DNA of 64,000 bases from Mucilaginibacter geliditolerans (GCF_014200495.1 NZ_JACHBY010000004.1:1-64000), one strand, 5' to 3'; numbered from the stretch's first letter, positions 33,494-43,093 are shown. The notes: generated from the letters alone by a model not told the origin. Made by a program: numbers and translations.

Positions 33494-36268
33494 TTAATGC
33501 ACCAATAGCTTATCCCGTTTAAACCCTACCGATCCGTTCAGATCAGCGCCTTCAAGCATAATGGTATAATGGGTGGGTTTATCGGCAGTATAAAAGGATA
33601 CGGTTGCCTTTCCCGCGGTATCAGTAACAATATTAGGTGCCCAATGTATAGTTGACCGCAGATCAGCACCGGTTATGAGGCTTTTTATCGTATATTTTGG
33701 CCGGTAAAATTGATTAGGCAATGAAACCGCTAAAGGTTTATACAGATAAGTTCCGGGTGTCCTCTTCATAAAAAAACCATTCCCTGAGCGGGTAGTTATC
33801 TCTATAAAAGCTATTGGATTAACTATATCCCCAACAGCCATTGGTGATATAAATGTCATTACATACCTTGCATTATACCTTGTACTAAACATTACTTCAA
33901 TGCCTGTAATGTCCTCAGCGGTAAAATAATCCAGGCTTTGCTTGAGATAGTTGTAATAACTGTTCACTTCCTCATCAGGTATATAAAACCGATCTAAATA
34001 AGCACCGTCTATTACAAACTTTACCAATGCATCATTAATTTTATAAAACAGAGCAGGATTGTCGGGGATATATCCGGGCCCAAAACCTTTAATCCTTTTT
34101 TCAAGCAGATCAATGAGTGTCGTTTTTCCTGCCTTTAGCATATCCTGCTCATTAAGTATCTGATCGGCCTCGCCCGGCCCGTTAAGATTTTTTGACTCCT
34201 TTATTACTTTTTTATCTTTTATACTAACAACTTTCAGTACATGACCAAGCCCCTGTATCTTTTCATCATAACGCTGTTTTACCACCCGGTTGTTAAGGCT
34301 GTGCAGCAATAAGGTGTCAGTATTCACGTACCAGGGGGTAATCTTTCCGCTTGCTTGTGTAAATACCGGTGGCTTAAATTCATCAACGCTCACCCCAATA
34401 TTATAGCTTTTGCCATGCCTGTTGCGTGCCTGTATCAAAAACGAGGCCGTATCAACAGGTAAAAAGCCTTTAAAAACAAAGCGGCCATCTTTATCTGTAA
34501 TGGTATCCGTTACGAAAGCCGGTTTCTTTGATAGCAGCGTTACCTGCGATCCGGCAATAGCCTTATTAAAAACATTGGTTACTGTTCCCTGGATCCTAAA
34601 TTCAGGTTCTGCAGCAAACGCCGGTGCTTTATTTATAAATATTTGTTTCCAGTCGTAGCCAACCCATCCTTGTGTAAGCAGCAGGTTATCCAGTTCCACT
34701 GCTCTTTGCGGGCTGTTATCTTCAAAATAATAACCGGGCTGCTCAACGGTTCCCTTCAGGTCGGATGTGAGCAGCATATTATTCAAAATATTACTGCCCA
34801 GGGTATCTATCTTCACCTGGCTATCATCAGTTACAGCCATTGAAAAGCTGCCTATAATAGGCTTACCCCCTTTATCTGTCACCTTTATATTTAATGCAAC
34901 ACTATCATGCGGCGCGTAATTATTTTTATTGACGATGAAATTCAGCTGCAGATTATCATTATGGTTGATGTAAACAATACGTTCAGCCAAGGGCATATCA
35001 GCCTCATTTAGCAGTGTAAAATGGGCAATACCCGATGGAAAAGCACTTTTAGGTACCAGATTTATTAATTCGGTGTTTTTCATGCTGATATGTGCCGCAT
35101 AACAAACTACACCTCTTGACTGGCCAATTAGATAGTAAACAGCCGATTTGGCGGCAATCAGATCGGGCGTAACAGAAACGATTACCCTGAGTGAATCAGC
35201 CGCCCGGTTATCGATCCTTAAACAAACACCGGATTGGCTAATAAGGGGCAACGAGTAACTTTTTATATCTCCCCCAGGCAAAATGATTTGAGCAGTATAG
35301 CTATTACCCGCTATGGGTGTGAGCGTAAATGAACCCATTCCCTTATGCATAGATTCAAATGTTGCCATTTCCTGCTGTTTGTTATCATATATTTTACCAG
35401 ATACGTCAACGCCTCTGCCATCTTCATTGATCGCTTTAAACCCAATGCGCGATGTTATACCTGCGACTAACGCGCCGCCTTCAGGCATAAATTGAAGATC
35501 GATGTTTTGCGGCTGATTAAGTATTACGGGTACCACATATGTTTTAGTCGTGTCGGCACCTTTTACCTTATCATGTATTACAATACTTAAGTTTTGTGCC
35601 GATGTTTTATCGGGCAGGTTAAAGTTCACATCTATTTTGCCATCCACACCGGTTGATACACCGGCCTTGAGCAGCGTATGTTGCCCATCCATTACCCTTA
35701 GCTGCATATCCTGTAAACGGACAGGATTTTTACTAAGATCCGTAAATAAAAGGCTGGCTTGTATATTGGTTGCACCCGCCTGCTTTGTTTCTTTAAAAGC
35801 ACTGCTAATGAGCCGTGGATGCGTTGTTGCAATATAAAGTCGCTTTTTAAATACATAATCCTCACCAAAGTTTCGCATCCAATTGGTATATGCCCTCAAG
35901 GTGTAACTGCCTTCGGGTACTTCATCTTCCTTTAATGCAATGTTCCCCCAGCTTAAACCCATTACCAAAGGGAACATCATCCTTTTCACCATGGTATTAT
36001 GGCTGTCATCTAACTCAACATATAGTAAACCACTACGTGTGGCCGCGGTTAAATCGTCAGCATTTAAAAGGTAAGTTTTAAACCAAATAGTATCATTTTG
36101 TGCATAGTCGGGCTTATCCAGTTGCAGGTATAATTTCTCAACCGGCAGCTGTTTATCCTTACTATCTATTTGACTTATTAATGAATCTACTGATCTGGAC
36201 TGGCAAAACGCTGATAAACCGAGCATGGATATAAAAACGGTCAGACTGATCCGGTGTAACATATTCAT
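33494..36268 (-). CDS. Large MG2-type surface protein
   Basis: This 924-residue protein has a signal peptide (hydrophobic stretch ending SAFCQ). Several macroglobulin-like MG2 repeats follow (KLYLQLDKPDYAQNDTIWFK at about 45; more through 450), then a carboxypeptidase-regulatory-like Ig domain near 600 (FRIQGTVTNVFNKAIAGSQV). A plug-like segment and a C-terminal beta domain (SLITGADLRSTIHWAPNIVT) follow. It lacks a thioester motif and a beta-barrel, so it is neither an alpha-2-macroglobulin protease trap nor a TonB receptor. It is probably an anchored periplasmic or outer-membrane scaffold. Confidence 0.75.
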   Translation of the reverse strand: MNMLHRISLTVFISMLGLSAFCQSRSVDSLISQIDSKDKQLPVEKLYLQLDKPDYAQNDTIWFKTYLLNADDLTAATRSGLLYVELDDSHNTMVKRMMFPLVMGLSWGNIALKEDEVPEGSYTLRAYTNWMRNFGEDYVFKKRLYIATTHPRLISSAFKETKQAGATNIQASLLFTDLSKNPVRLQDMQLRVMDGQHTLLKAGVSTGVDGKIDVNFNLPDKTSAQNLSIVIHDKVKGADTTKTYVVPVILNQPQNIDLQFMPEGGALVAGITSRIGFKAINEDGRGVDVSGKIYDNKQQEMATFESMHKGMGSFTLTPIAGNSYTAQIILPGGDIKSYSLPLISQSGVCLRIDNRAADSLRVIVSVTPDLIAAKSAVYYLIGQSRGVVCYAAHISMKNTELINLVPKSAFPSGIAHFTLLNEADMPLAERIVYINHNDNLQLNFIVNKNNYAPHDSVALNIKVTDKGGKPIIGSFSMAVTDDSQVKIDTLGSNILNNMLLTSDLKGTVEQPGYYFEDNSPQRAVELDNLLLTQGWVGYDWKQIFINKAPAFAAEPEFRIQGTVTNVFNKAIAGSQVTLLSKKPAFVTDTITDKDGRFVFKGFLPVDTASFLIQARNRHGKSYNIGVSVDEFKPPVFTQASGKITPWYVNTDTLLLHSLNNRVVKQRYDEKIQGLGHVLKVVSIKDKKVIKESKNLNGPGEADQILNEQDMLKAGKTTLIDLLEKRIKGFGPGYIPDNPALFYKINDALVKFVIDGAYLDRFYIPDEEVNSYYNYLKQSLDYFTAEDITGIEVMFSTRYNARYVMTFISPMAVGDIVNPIAFIEITTRSGNGFFMKRTPGTYLYKPLAVSLPNQFYRPKYTIKSLITGADLRSTIHWAPNIVTDTAGKATVSFYTADKPTHYTIMLEGADLNGSVGFKRDKLLVH

Positions 36269-36336
36269 GATGTGGATTATAATTTAGGTAAGGTTTTCTT
36301 TACTAAAGATAGTAAAAGATAACACCCCTTATATAT

Positions 36337-36345
36337 TCAATTTGA
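36337..36345. promoter_or_regulatory. Candidate activator motif (TCAATTTGA) upstream of the NtrC-type gene
   Basis: TCAATTTGA is the reverse complement of the TCAAATTGA pair before the porin gene. It lies about 109 bp before the -24-like element at 36446, a usual distance for NtrC-family enhancers. A palindrome AAAATACCC/GGGTATTTT (36346-36375) lies between them. Confidence 0.5.
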
Positions 36346-36445
36346 AAAATACCCTTTCATTATGAGAGGGTATTTTTGTTTACAAATATTGTCCACGAAT
36401 CAGAATGCTGTGTAAATCAGCATTTAAACAGGATTTTTTACAATT

Positions 36446-36461
36446 CGGCACTTTTTTGGCA
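36446..36461 (+). promoter_or_regulatory. Sigma-54-like -24/-12 element of the NtrC-type gene
   Basis: CGGCACTTTTTTGGCA compares with TGGCACGNNNNTTGCW: three mismatches, with the essential GG-N10-GC spacing intact. It is 33 nt before ATG 36494. It would make the activator autogenously regulated. Not verified by any model score. Confidence 0.5.
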
Positions 36462-36493
36462 TATACAGATTGCATAAATATTACTGACGCGAA

Positions 36494-37834
36494 ATGCAAT
36501 CTATTTTAATTGTAGAGGATGAAGCCAGGCTACTTAGTTTGCTTGCAAGGATTATTGAAATAGATGGGTACCATGTACTAAAAGCCCAATCAGCCAAAGC
36601 CGGTATAAAGCTTTTGGAAAACGAGGACGTAAGAGTTGTAATAAGTGATGTACAGTTGCCTGATGAAAACGGGATTGAGCTGATACAACGCATAAAGCGA
36701 ATCCATTCATACATTGAGGTAATTAATTTAACCGCATTCGGATCGATAAAGGATAGTGTAAGAGCCATGAGAATGGGAGCCTTTGATTACCTCACCAAAG
36801 GCGATGATAATGACAAGATATTACCATTATTACGTAAAGCCTTAGCTAAAGCCAATCACCAGTTTAAAACTTACCAGCTCGAAAACGCTGCTGCCAGGCC
36901 CTATAGTTTTGAAACCATATTAGGGAGTTCGCCGGCTATAATTAGTGCCATTGATTTGGCTGTAAAGGTTTCGCATACCAATACCACTGTTTTATTATTG
37001 GGTGAAACCGGAACAGGTAAAGAAGTTTTTGCGAAGGCTATACACGAAGAGAGCGACCGCAAAGCAAACCCGTTTATCGCTCTAAATTGCAGCTCATTTT
37101 CAAACGAATTATTGAACAGCGAATTATTTGGCTATGTAGCAGGCGCATTTACAGGTGCTAATAAGGACAAGAAAGGCTTAATTGAAGAAGCCAATAACAG
37201 CACACTCTTTCTGGATGAGATAGGTGAGCTGAGCCTTGAACTGCAGGCAAAGTTATTACGCGTTTTAGAGGATGGTACATTCCACAAAATTGGCGACTCT
37301 AAAACCACCACATCAAATGTGCGCATAATAGCCGCAACTAATAAGGACCTGAGGCAAGAAATTGAGCATAATAAATTCAGGGCCGATCTTTTTTACCGGC
37401 TGTCCGTATTTACCATTACCTTACCACCCTTGCGCGAACGCCGCGACGATATTGAAATGCTGGCCAATTATTTTTTAAAAAGATTTGCCAATAAAATAAA
37501 CCGCTCGGTTATTCATATGGATCCGGAGTTTATCAAAATTTTAACCGGGCACGAGTGGAAAGGAAACATCCGCGAGCTAAAGAATGTTATTGAACGCGTA
37601 GTGATATTAGCCAATGGTGAAACCCTCACCACTGATCTGCTCCCCATTGAATTTTTCATGCATGATAATGATGGCAACGATAGTACACAACCATTTAACT
37701 TATCGATCATCGAGAGCCAGTTTATAAAAAAAGCGCTGTATCATGCCAAAGGTAATAAAGGCGAGGCTGCACGCCTTTTGGGTATAAGTATTTCCACCTT
37801 ATACCGCAAAATAGAAGAATATAAAATAGTCTGA
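36494..37834 (+). CDS. NtrC-family sigma-54-dependent response regulator
   Basis: This 446-residue protein has a receiver with Asp52 (VVISDVQLPDENG), then an AAA+ activator domain: Walker A GETGTGKE (170-177), the sigma-54-contacting GAFTGA (217-222), and the Walker B-like LFLDEIGEL. A Fis-type helix-turn-helix is at the end (GNKGEAARLLGISISTLYRK). No histidine kinase is beside it, so it is an orphan regulator. All residues needed for ATP hydrolysis and sigma-54 contact are present, so it should be active. Confidence 0.93.
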   Translation: MQSILIVEDEARLLSLLARIIEIDGYHVLKAQSAKAGIKLLENEDVRVVISDVQLPDENGIELIQRIKRIHSYIEVINLTAFGSIKDSVRAMRMGAFDYLTKGDDNDKILPLLRKALAKANHQFKTYQLENAAARPYSFETILGSSPAIISAIDLAVKVSHTNTTVLLLGETGTGKEVFAKAIHEESDRKANPFIALNCSSFSNELLNSELFGYVAGAFTGANKDKKGLIEEANNSTLFLDEIGELSLELQAKLLRVLEDGTFHKIGDSKTTTSNVRIIAATNKDLRQEIEHNKFRADLFYRLSVFTITLPPLRERRDDIEMLANYFLKRFANKINRSVIHMDPEFIKILTGHEWKGNIRELKNVIERVVILANGETLTTDLLPIEFFMHDNDGNDSTQPFNLSIIESQFIKKALYHAKGNKGEAARLLGISISTLYRKIEEYKIV

Positions 37835-37891
37835 TCTTTTGCCCCGGCATCCCTTTTATACCAGGCTGAATTATTGCGTCCCTCTCCATAT

Positions 37892-38014
37892 TCAAATTGA
37901 CAATCAACCCTATCAAATTGATAGCATCATTTTGAAATAAAGACAAAATCATGTATTTATCCTATTGATTACAAGCAATTTAACAATAACACCATTACTG
38001 GCACAAGAGTGGTA
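37892..38014 (+). promoter_or_regulatory. Porin promoter region: activator motifs and -24/-12-like element
   Basis: TCAAATTGA occurs at 37892-37900 and 37913-37921 (21 bp apart, two helix turns), and TGGCACAAGAGTGGTA at 37999-38014. The latter has a perfect -24 TGGCAC and the right spacing, but the conserved GC of the -12 is GT. The motif matches the inverse copy upstream of the activator gene. A hairpin (TGTTCAC/GTGAACA, 38025-38049) lies in the leader. Confidence 0.5.
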
Positions 38015-38073
38015 TAATAGCGAATGTTCACAAATACAATCAGTGAACATCATAATATAAAATATATAGAAAA

Positions 38074-39405
38074 ATGAAAACACCTCTAATTACTTTTTTG
38101 CTGCTATCTGCTGTCACACTTAAAGTATTCTCCCAAACAGCAGTTCAATCCGTAAGCAACACAAAAGATTCTGTAAAACGCTCCTTACCTTCCCCGCTTC
38201 CCGATCCACCATTCCCTACAAGTGACTGGGATGGCGGCCCTCTAATCGGCTCTGATGGTACAGCACCACTATATCCTATGCAAAAAGCGCTTGGCCTTAC
38301 CCATACCAAATTCAGGGTTTATGGCTGGATTGACCCGGGCGCAAATATCAGTAGTTCAAAAAACTCAAATGCCCCTACATCTTATGATTTGATACCAAAT
38401 AACGTAGTGCTTGATCAGGTAGGGTTAAAATTCGACCTGCAGCCAAATACAGTACAGACTGACCATGTTTCTGCCGGTTTCTTATTAACCACAATCTTTG
38501 GTACCGATTACAGGTACACTACAGGCAAAGGTTATTTCAGCAACCAGTTGCTGGGTAACAACAATAAATACGGCTTTGATCCGGCTGAAATGTATGGCTT
38601 GATCTACTTCCCTAAAATAGCCGATGGCATGCTTTTAAAGGTAGGTCGTTTTATATCACCGGCTGATATCGAGGCCCAATGGGCAACAGATAACTACCTG
38701 TACTCCCACTCCTTAATGTTTACGGTTGACCCCTATACCTTTACCGGTGCACAGGCAACTTTTAAACTAGGCTCATACTGGCAATTAGAAGTAGGTGTAC
38801 ATGCAGGTAATGACATGGCACCATGGAGCCCTTCCGCTCAAATAAATGGCTTATTGATGGCCCGCTGGGTATCGCATGATAATAATAACTCCCTGTATGG
38901 CGGTATCAACTCTTTAGGTAATGGCGATTATACCCGCCAGCACGACGACCTGCAAATGGTGGTTGCAACCTGGGGCCACAAATTCAATGAAACCTTCCAC
39001 ATGATGACGGAAGCTTATTACATGTGGCAATACCATGCCCTTACAGGTGGTACAGTAATCAATGGTCCGGCACAACCTTTCTACACAGGCGTTGGCCCGG
39101 GTAACCTGATACCGGGAACAGAGAATGCAGTAGGTATAGTAAACTACTTCCAGATTTTTGTTTCGCCTAAAAACTATTTCTCTATCCGTAATGATGCTTT
39201 AAATGATCCACAAGGCGGCAGAACAGGTTACGCAACCTGGTACTCAAGCCATACTATAGGCTTTGTACATTACTTTAATGATTATATAAGAATACGCCCT
39301 GAGATAAGATACGAACGCGCCTATGCCGATGGCATAACACCATATGACAATGGTACTAAAAAAGATCAGTACACAGCGGCGATGGACCTGATCGTAAGAT
39401 TTTAA
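38074..39405 (+). CDS. Outer-membrane beta-barrel porin (OmpL/porin-2-like)
   Basis: This 443-residue protein has a signal peptide (cut near VFSQT). Many amphipathic strands end with a terminal Phe (DLIVRF), as in outer-membrane barrels. RVYGWIDPGANISSS and the regularly spaced Trp/Tyr pattern match the putative beta-barrel porin-2 family. It probably carries small solutes through the outer membrane. It is followed by a secreted protein and probably controlled by the NtrC-like regulator just upstream. Confidence 0.83.
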   Translation: MKTPLITFLLLSAVTLKVFSQTAVQSVSNTKDSVKRSLPSPLPDPPFPTSDWDGGPLIGSDGTAPLYPMQKALGLTHTKFRVYGWIDPGANISSSKNSNAPTSYDLIPNNVVLDQVGLKFDLQPNTVQTDHVSAGFLLTTIFGTDYRYTTGKGYFSNQLLGNNNKYGFDPAEMYGLIYFPKIADGMLLKVGRFISPADIEAQWATDNYLYSHSLMFTVDPYTFTGAQATFKLGSYWQLEVGVHAGNDMAPWSPSAQINGLLMARWVSHDNNNSLYGGINSLGNGDYTRQHDDLQMVVATWGHKFNETFHMMTEAYYMWQYHALTGGTVINGPAQPFYTGVGPGNLIPGTENAVGIVNYFQIFVSPKNYFSIRNDALNDPQGGRTGYATWYSSHTIGFVHYFNDYIRIRPEIRYERAYADGITPYDNGTKKDQYTAAMDLIVRF

Positions 39406-39483
39406 AAGCAATGAGGGTGTTATTTGTCAGTTAATGGCACCCTCATTTAACCCCTGATAACTGACAGATTAAATTTTAAGAAA

Positions 39484-40056
39484 ATGAAAAATTTCAAATT
39501 AATTATCGCCTTTTTAGCGATAGCCTCCTTTGCAACAAGGTCATTTGCACAGGATAAAGCAATGGGTTTATACCTTACTGCCGATGATTATGCAAATCAC
39601 AAATTAAGTTTTGAAACTAACGGCAGCGATGCAACCCACATTACACTAAATGAGTTTTTAGATGGCAGCAAAGTAACGGTTTGGCACGATGGCAAAAAGC
39701 AGGTATTCATGAAGAATGAAATATTCGGCTACCATGCCAATAACAGCGACTACCGCTTTTATAACAATGTTGAGTATAAAATCATCGATACTAAGGATTT
39801 CTACATCTATAGTCACCCAAAATTAGTACAGCAAGGCAAGGGCGAAAAACCTGTAGATAGCTTTTATTTCAGCGCATCGGTTAAAGATGCTGTTGAGCCT
39901 TTGACCATTAAGGATCTCGAAAAAACGTATGCCCAAAACACCAAGTTCAAGTATACAATTGAAAGCGAATTTCAATGCGACAATGAGTTAACTAAATACG
40001 ATGCCTCTATACAGGAGTATAAGGTTAAGTATTTGTTTGATCAAAGCGCAAAATAG
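39484..40056 (+). CDS. Hypothetical secreted protein, porin operon
   Basis: This 190-residue protein has a signal peptide (cut near SFAQD). The body is beta-rich and no domain is recognised. It lies 78 nt after the porin, before a shared terminator, so it likely acts with the porin. It starts with MKNFKLIIAFLAIASF. Confidence 0.68.
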   Translation: MKNFKLIIAFLAIASFATRSFAQDKAMGLYLTADDYANHKLSFETNGSDATHITLNEFLDGSKVTVWHDGKKQVFMKNEIFGYHANNSDYRFYNNVEYKIIDTKDFYIYSHPKLVQQGKGEKPVDSFYFSASVKDAVEPLTIKDLEKTYAQNTKFKYTIESEFQCDNELTKYDASIQEYKVKYLFDQSAK

Positions 40057-40095
40057 TATTGCCGTCGCGAGCGGCAATTATAGGTTAGGTTGCTT

Positions 40096-40123
40096 AAGCC
40101 TGGTAGAGGTACCAGGCTTTTTT
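40096..40123 (+). terminator. Terminator of the porin operon
   Basis: AAGCCTGGTA/TACCAGGCTT arms with a GAGG loop and a T6 tail lie 40 nt past the stop. Confidence 0.88.
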
Positions 40124-40126
40124 ATG

Positions 40127-40696
40127 TTACGCCAATGCGCTCAATTTAAGATAACCCAGCGAAATAGGATCTTCCGCTAAGCCGGGGGCTGGCACCAATT
40201 CTATGCCATATTGCTCTTTTAATTCGGGGGATAATATCTCTTCAATCTGGTACAGGTCATCCACATCAATACCGTATTTATCATCAATGTGCGAGTTTGC
40301 GCCTTCAAAATGATTGTGTTTGAAGAACAAGGTTTCTTTGGCCTCTTTAAAAGCCAATGCCCTGTCGGTTTTAACAGTAAGCAAAACATAGTGCTGTTCC
40401 TCGAATTTGTTTTCCTGGTAACCGCCAAGATTAATAAAGAATAGCTTATTCGCAGGCTCGGTTATGCCGATGTGATTCGCATCTTTTGCAACTATTTTCA
40501 CCTCAAAGCCATCTACGGTATTTACTTCGCGCCAGGCATCAATGTGTATCTTATCCGGCTCGGGCCAAAAGGCTTTTATCTGGGGTACTAGTTCATTCAG
40601 CGAAGCTGCTATTCCGAAAAAGACATCGTGCTGCTCGGTATGTCTGCCCGGTGGCTTGCAGCCTAATAATAACATGAAAAGTTTAAGGTTTGCCAT
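40127..40696 (-). CDS. DUF1543 domain protein
   Basis: This 189-residue protein starts MANLKLFMLLLGCKPPGRHTE and has DVFFGIAASL, HIDAWREVN and FINLGGY, typical of DUF1543. The start at 40696 is preferred: an upstream ATG at 40864 would add 56 residues unlike the family and overlap the divergent MsrA start region. Function unknown. Confidence 0.8.
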   Translation of the reverse strand: MANLKLFMLLLGCKPPGRHTEQHDVFFGIAASLNELVPQIKAFWPEPDKIHIDAWREVNTVDGFEVKIVAKDANHIGITEPANKLFFINLGGYQENKFEEQHYVLLTVKTDRALAFKEAKETLFFKHNHFEGANSHIDDKYGIDVDDLYQIEEILSPELKEQYGIELVPAPGLAEDPISLGYLKLSALA

Positions 40697-40873
40697 AGGA
40701 TAAAGGTAATTAATCTTAACCTTTGCCAAAGGCGATAAAATGAATATTGTATTTGTCAGCCTAACATCACAATTGGGTACAAACGCTGCTTTTAATATAA
40801 TTGAAGCGTACTTAGCAAATACAAGCGCATGTTTTTTACGTTTATACCCATAATCACGGCCCATAACATCTAT

Positions 40874-41503
40874 ATGAAAAAGATAATTTATTTATTAACC
40901 ATACTACTAACTACCGGTGTTACCGCGTTTGCAGCAACACCATCGCACAACGGCAAAACCCATACTAAATCGACCATTGATACCGCCACATTTGCCACCG
41001 GTTGCTTTTGGTGTACCGAAGCCAAGTTTCAGCAATTAAAAGGTGTAAAAAAGGTTATCTCCGGCTATGCTGGCGGGCATGTGGCTAACCCAACTTACAA
41101 ACAGGTTTGCACAGGCACAACCGGCCATGCAGAGGCTTGTAATATTATTTACGATCCCTCAGTAATTACTTATGATGAACTGCTGGCTGCCTTTTTTGTA
41201 GCGCACGACCCCACACAGCTTAACAGGCAGGGTAACGATGTGGGCACACAATACCGCTCAGCTATTTTTTACCATAACGCCTTCCAAAAACAAAAGGCCG
41301 ATTATTACATTAACAAGCTGAACGAAGAAAAGGCCTACAAAAGCAAAATAGTAACCCAGGTAACGCCTTACACTGCTTTTTACAAGGCTGAGGATTATCA
41401 CCAGGACTATTTTAACCAAAACGGCAATAAGCCTTACTGCAAGTATGTGATACAACCCGAACTGGACAAATTTAAAAAGGTATTTAAAGACAAACTAAAA
41501 TGA
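40874..41503 (+). CDS. msrA: Exported methionine-S-sulfoxide reductase
   Basis: This 209-residue protein has a signal peptide (MKKIIYLLTILLTTGVTAFA). The active-site motif GCFWC has Cys44 and Cys47, followed by VKKVISGYAGGHVANPTY and the conserved AHDPTQLNRQGNDVGTQYRS. It reduces S-sulfoxides of oxidised envelope proteins. The start at ATG 40874 gives a canonical signal peptide; an ATG at 40829 adds 15 residues of no known match. It overlaps msrB by 4 nt. Confidence 0.94.
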   Translation: MKKIIYLLTILLTTGVTAFAATPSHNGKTHTKSTIDTATFATGCFWCTEAKFQQLKGVKKVISGYAGGHVANPTYKQVCTGTTGHAEACNIIYDPSVITYDELLAAFFVAHDPTQLNRQGNDVGTQYRSAIFYHNAFQKQKADYYINKLNEEKAYKSKIVTQVTPYTAFYKAEDYHQDYFNQNGNKPYCKYVIQPELDKFKKVFKDKLK

Positions 41504-42015
41504 GATCAGCAATAATATTAATCGCGATTATAGCAAGTACAATTACAGGCGCTTTTGCACAGCAGCTAAAATCAGACAAAGGGCATAAGAACAACCCTTA
41601 TTACTCCAATACTGACACCAAACCCTTAAAGGTGAGCAATGCCGAATGGAAAAAGATATTACCACCCGATCTGTATGCCGTTGCCCGCGAGCAAGATACC
41701 GAACGCCCCTTCACCGGTAAATTCTGGAACAGCAATGCAAAGGGCACCTATTATTGTGCGGTATGCGGTAATGTACTGTTCCGCTCGGATGCTAAGTTTG
41801 CCAGTGATTGCGGCTGGCCCAGCTTTTTTGAACCGATCAGGAAGAACAGTGTTATTTACAGATCTGACAACTCTCTCGGCATGGAACGTACCGAAGTGAT
41901 CTGCGCCCGCTGCGGCTCGCACTTAGGCCATATATTTGATGATGGCCCCGCGCCAACGCACAAAAGGTTCTGCATGAATTCTGTTTCGCTGGATTTTCAG
42001 CCGGATGGGAAGTAG
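41500..42015 (+). CDS. msrB: Exported methionine-R-sulfoxide reductase
   Basis: This 171-residue protein has a signal peptide (MRSAIILIAIIASTITGAFA). A zinc site is formed by CAVCGN and CARCGS pairs. The active-site region has FASDCGWPSF, and RFCMNS supplies the catalytic Cys. It reduces R-sulfoxides and complements MsrA. The ATGA overlap with msrA shows one operon for envelope methionine repair. Confidence 0.94.
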   Translation: MRSAIILIAIIASTITGAFAQQLKSDKGHKNNPYYSNTDTKPLKVSNAEWKKILPPDLYAVAREQDTERPFTGKFWNSNAKGTYYCAVCGNVLFRSDAKFASDCGWPSFFEPIRKNSVIYRSDNSLGMERTEVICARCGSHLGHIFDDGPAPTHKRFCMNSVSLDFQPDGK

Positions 42016-42103
42016 GGGATTTAGTCATTATTGAGATACTACCTTGATTCGAAGCGCTGATGGTTCAGCATACTTGTGAAGATAATGGCTCTCAATAATG
42101 GTC

Positions 42104-43093
42104 TTAAATGTGGAAAGGATTTGTCATAAATGGCTTATTCCTTCTATGCGAATCAAATAGCTGTATCTTCTCGTGTAAATCTGTGGTCTCGATTAATGGA
42201 AGATAAAATGAAGAAGGACAACAATCAATCAGCCTAAAATCAAAATGTTGATTCGCGAGTGATGAAAATGTATCTGATTGATCAAATAATGAGTAGGGAC
42301 TAAACATGGTTGAAAATAAAACTAGATTAGCTACTACCGCGGTAATACAATGACCAAGTTTGGCCTCTGAAAAGTATGTATTTCTATCATGCTTAGTTTT
42401 ATTGTATGCATCATACCAAATTAGAGACTGAGTTGGAGATTTATCATCCCAGCCCTTAAATGGTATAATAGGAGGAATATCTGCATAAGCTTTCAAAGTA
42501 AATTCATATTCCGGCAGATACAATTTATTATTTAGTTTGACATAATCCTTGGTTGTGTAATTTTTACCATTAGCAGCTTTGACTCCGGCCATTAATAAAT
42601 ACTGATTCCAATAGTTTTCAACTTCGGCACAAGCTAATATCAGCAATTCTCTTGATTTGTGGCTATATGTATTTAAGCTATCCTTATTGGGCTCTATATA
42701 TATGAATAGGTCATCAAGCCGATCAATTAAAAGCTTTAATGCCTGAGCAGCTAGGCGCATTTGGGGGGACGTCAGATTAAATGATTTAAATGTGTCGTCA
42801 AGAAAATATAATCCAGGCCTCCAAACTAACTGATTAACACTTCCTGGCTCGAACAACATTTCGCGAATGTCAACAGCAGCAAAAGTTTTAACAACCCAAT
42901 CATTTAAAGTTGTGTCCTTCTTCTCTGTTACTGTTAATCCGTGAGATATAACGTACCATCGGTCGCTTTTTCCAAAGAAATGAACAAAGTGTGTGTCTGT
43001 TTCATAAGCATATCCTAAGGAGTTTCCTACATGATAATTCTTGGAATATCCAGGTATTAAAGTGGCTGTAATTTTATAAGTTATAGCTTTCAA
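42104..43093 (-). CDS. Hypothetical protein with HEPN-like helical core
   Basis: This 329-residue protein is soluble, with no signal peptide. Residues 110-260 are helical and contain RELLILACAEVENYWNQYLL and WYDAYNKTKHDRNTYF. The YNKxKHDR pattern occurs in uncharacterised HEPN-like proteins, but no catalytic RX4-6H is certain. No partner gene lies nearby. It may be a stress or defence protein; function unknown. It marks the start of the accessory stretch with hairpin repeats. Confidence 0.6.
   Translation of the reverse strand: MKAITYKITATLIPGYSKNYHVGNSLGYAYETDTHFVHFFGKSDRWYVISHGLTVTEKKDTTLNDWVVKTFAAVDIREMLFEPGSVNQLVWRPGLYFLDDTFKSFNLTSPQMRLAAQALKLLIDRLDDLFIYIEPNKDSLNTYSHKSRELLILACAEVENYWNQYLLMAGVKAANGKNYTTKDYVKLNNKLYLPEYEFTLKAYADIPPIIPFKGWDDKSPTQSLIWYDAYNKTKHDRNTYFSEAKLGHCITAVVANLVLFSTMFSPYSLFDQSDTFSSLANQHFDFRLIDCCPSSFYLPLIETTDLHEKIQLFDSHRRNKPFMTNPFHI

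Noticed and set aside
36346..36375. Hairpin AAAATACCC/GGGTATTTT as a terminator
   Set aside because: No gene on either strand ends before it; I treat it as part of the promoter region only.
36458..36476. TTGGCATATACAGATTGCAT as a sigma-54 site
   Set aside because: GG to GC spacing is 12 instead of 10; the site at 36446 with correct spacing is preferred.
41659..41922. Antisense frames inside msrB
   Set aside because: They are shadows of a well-supported gene, with no start signals.
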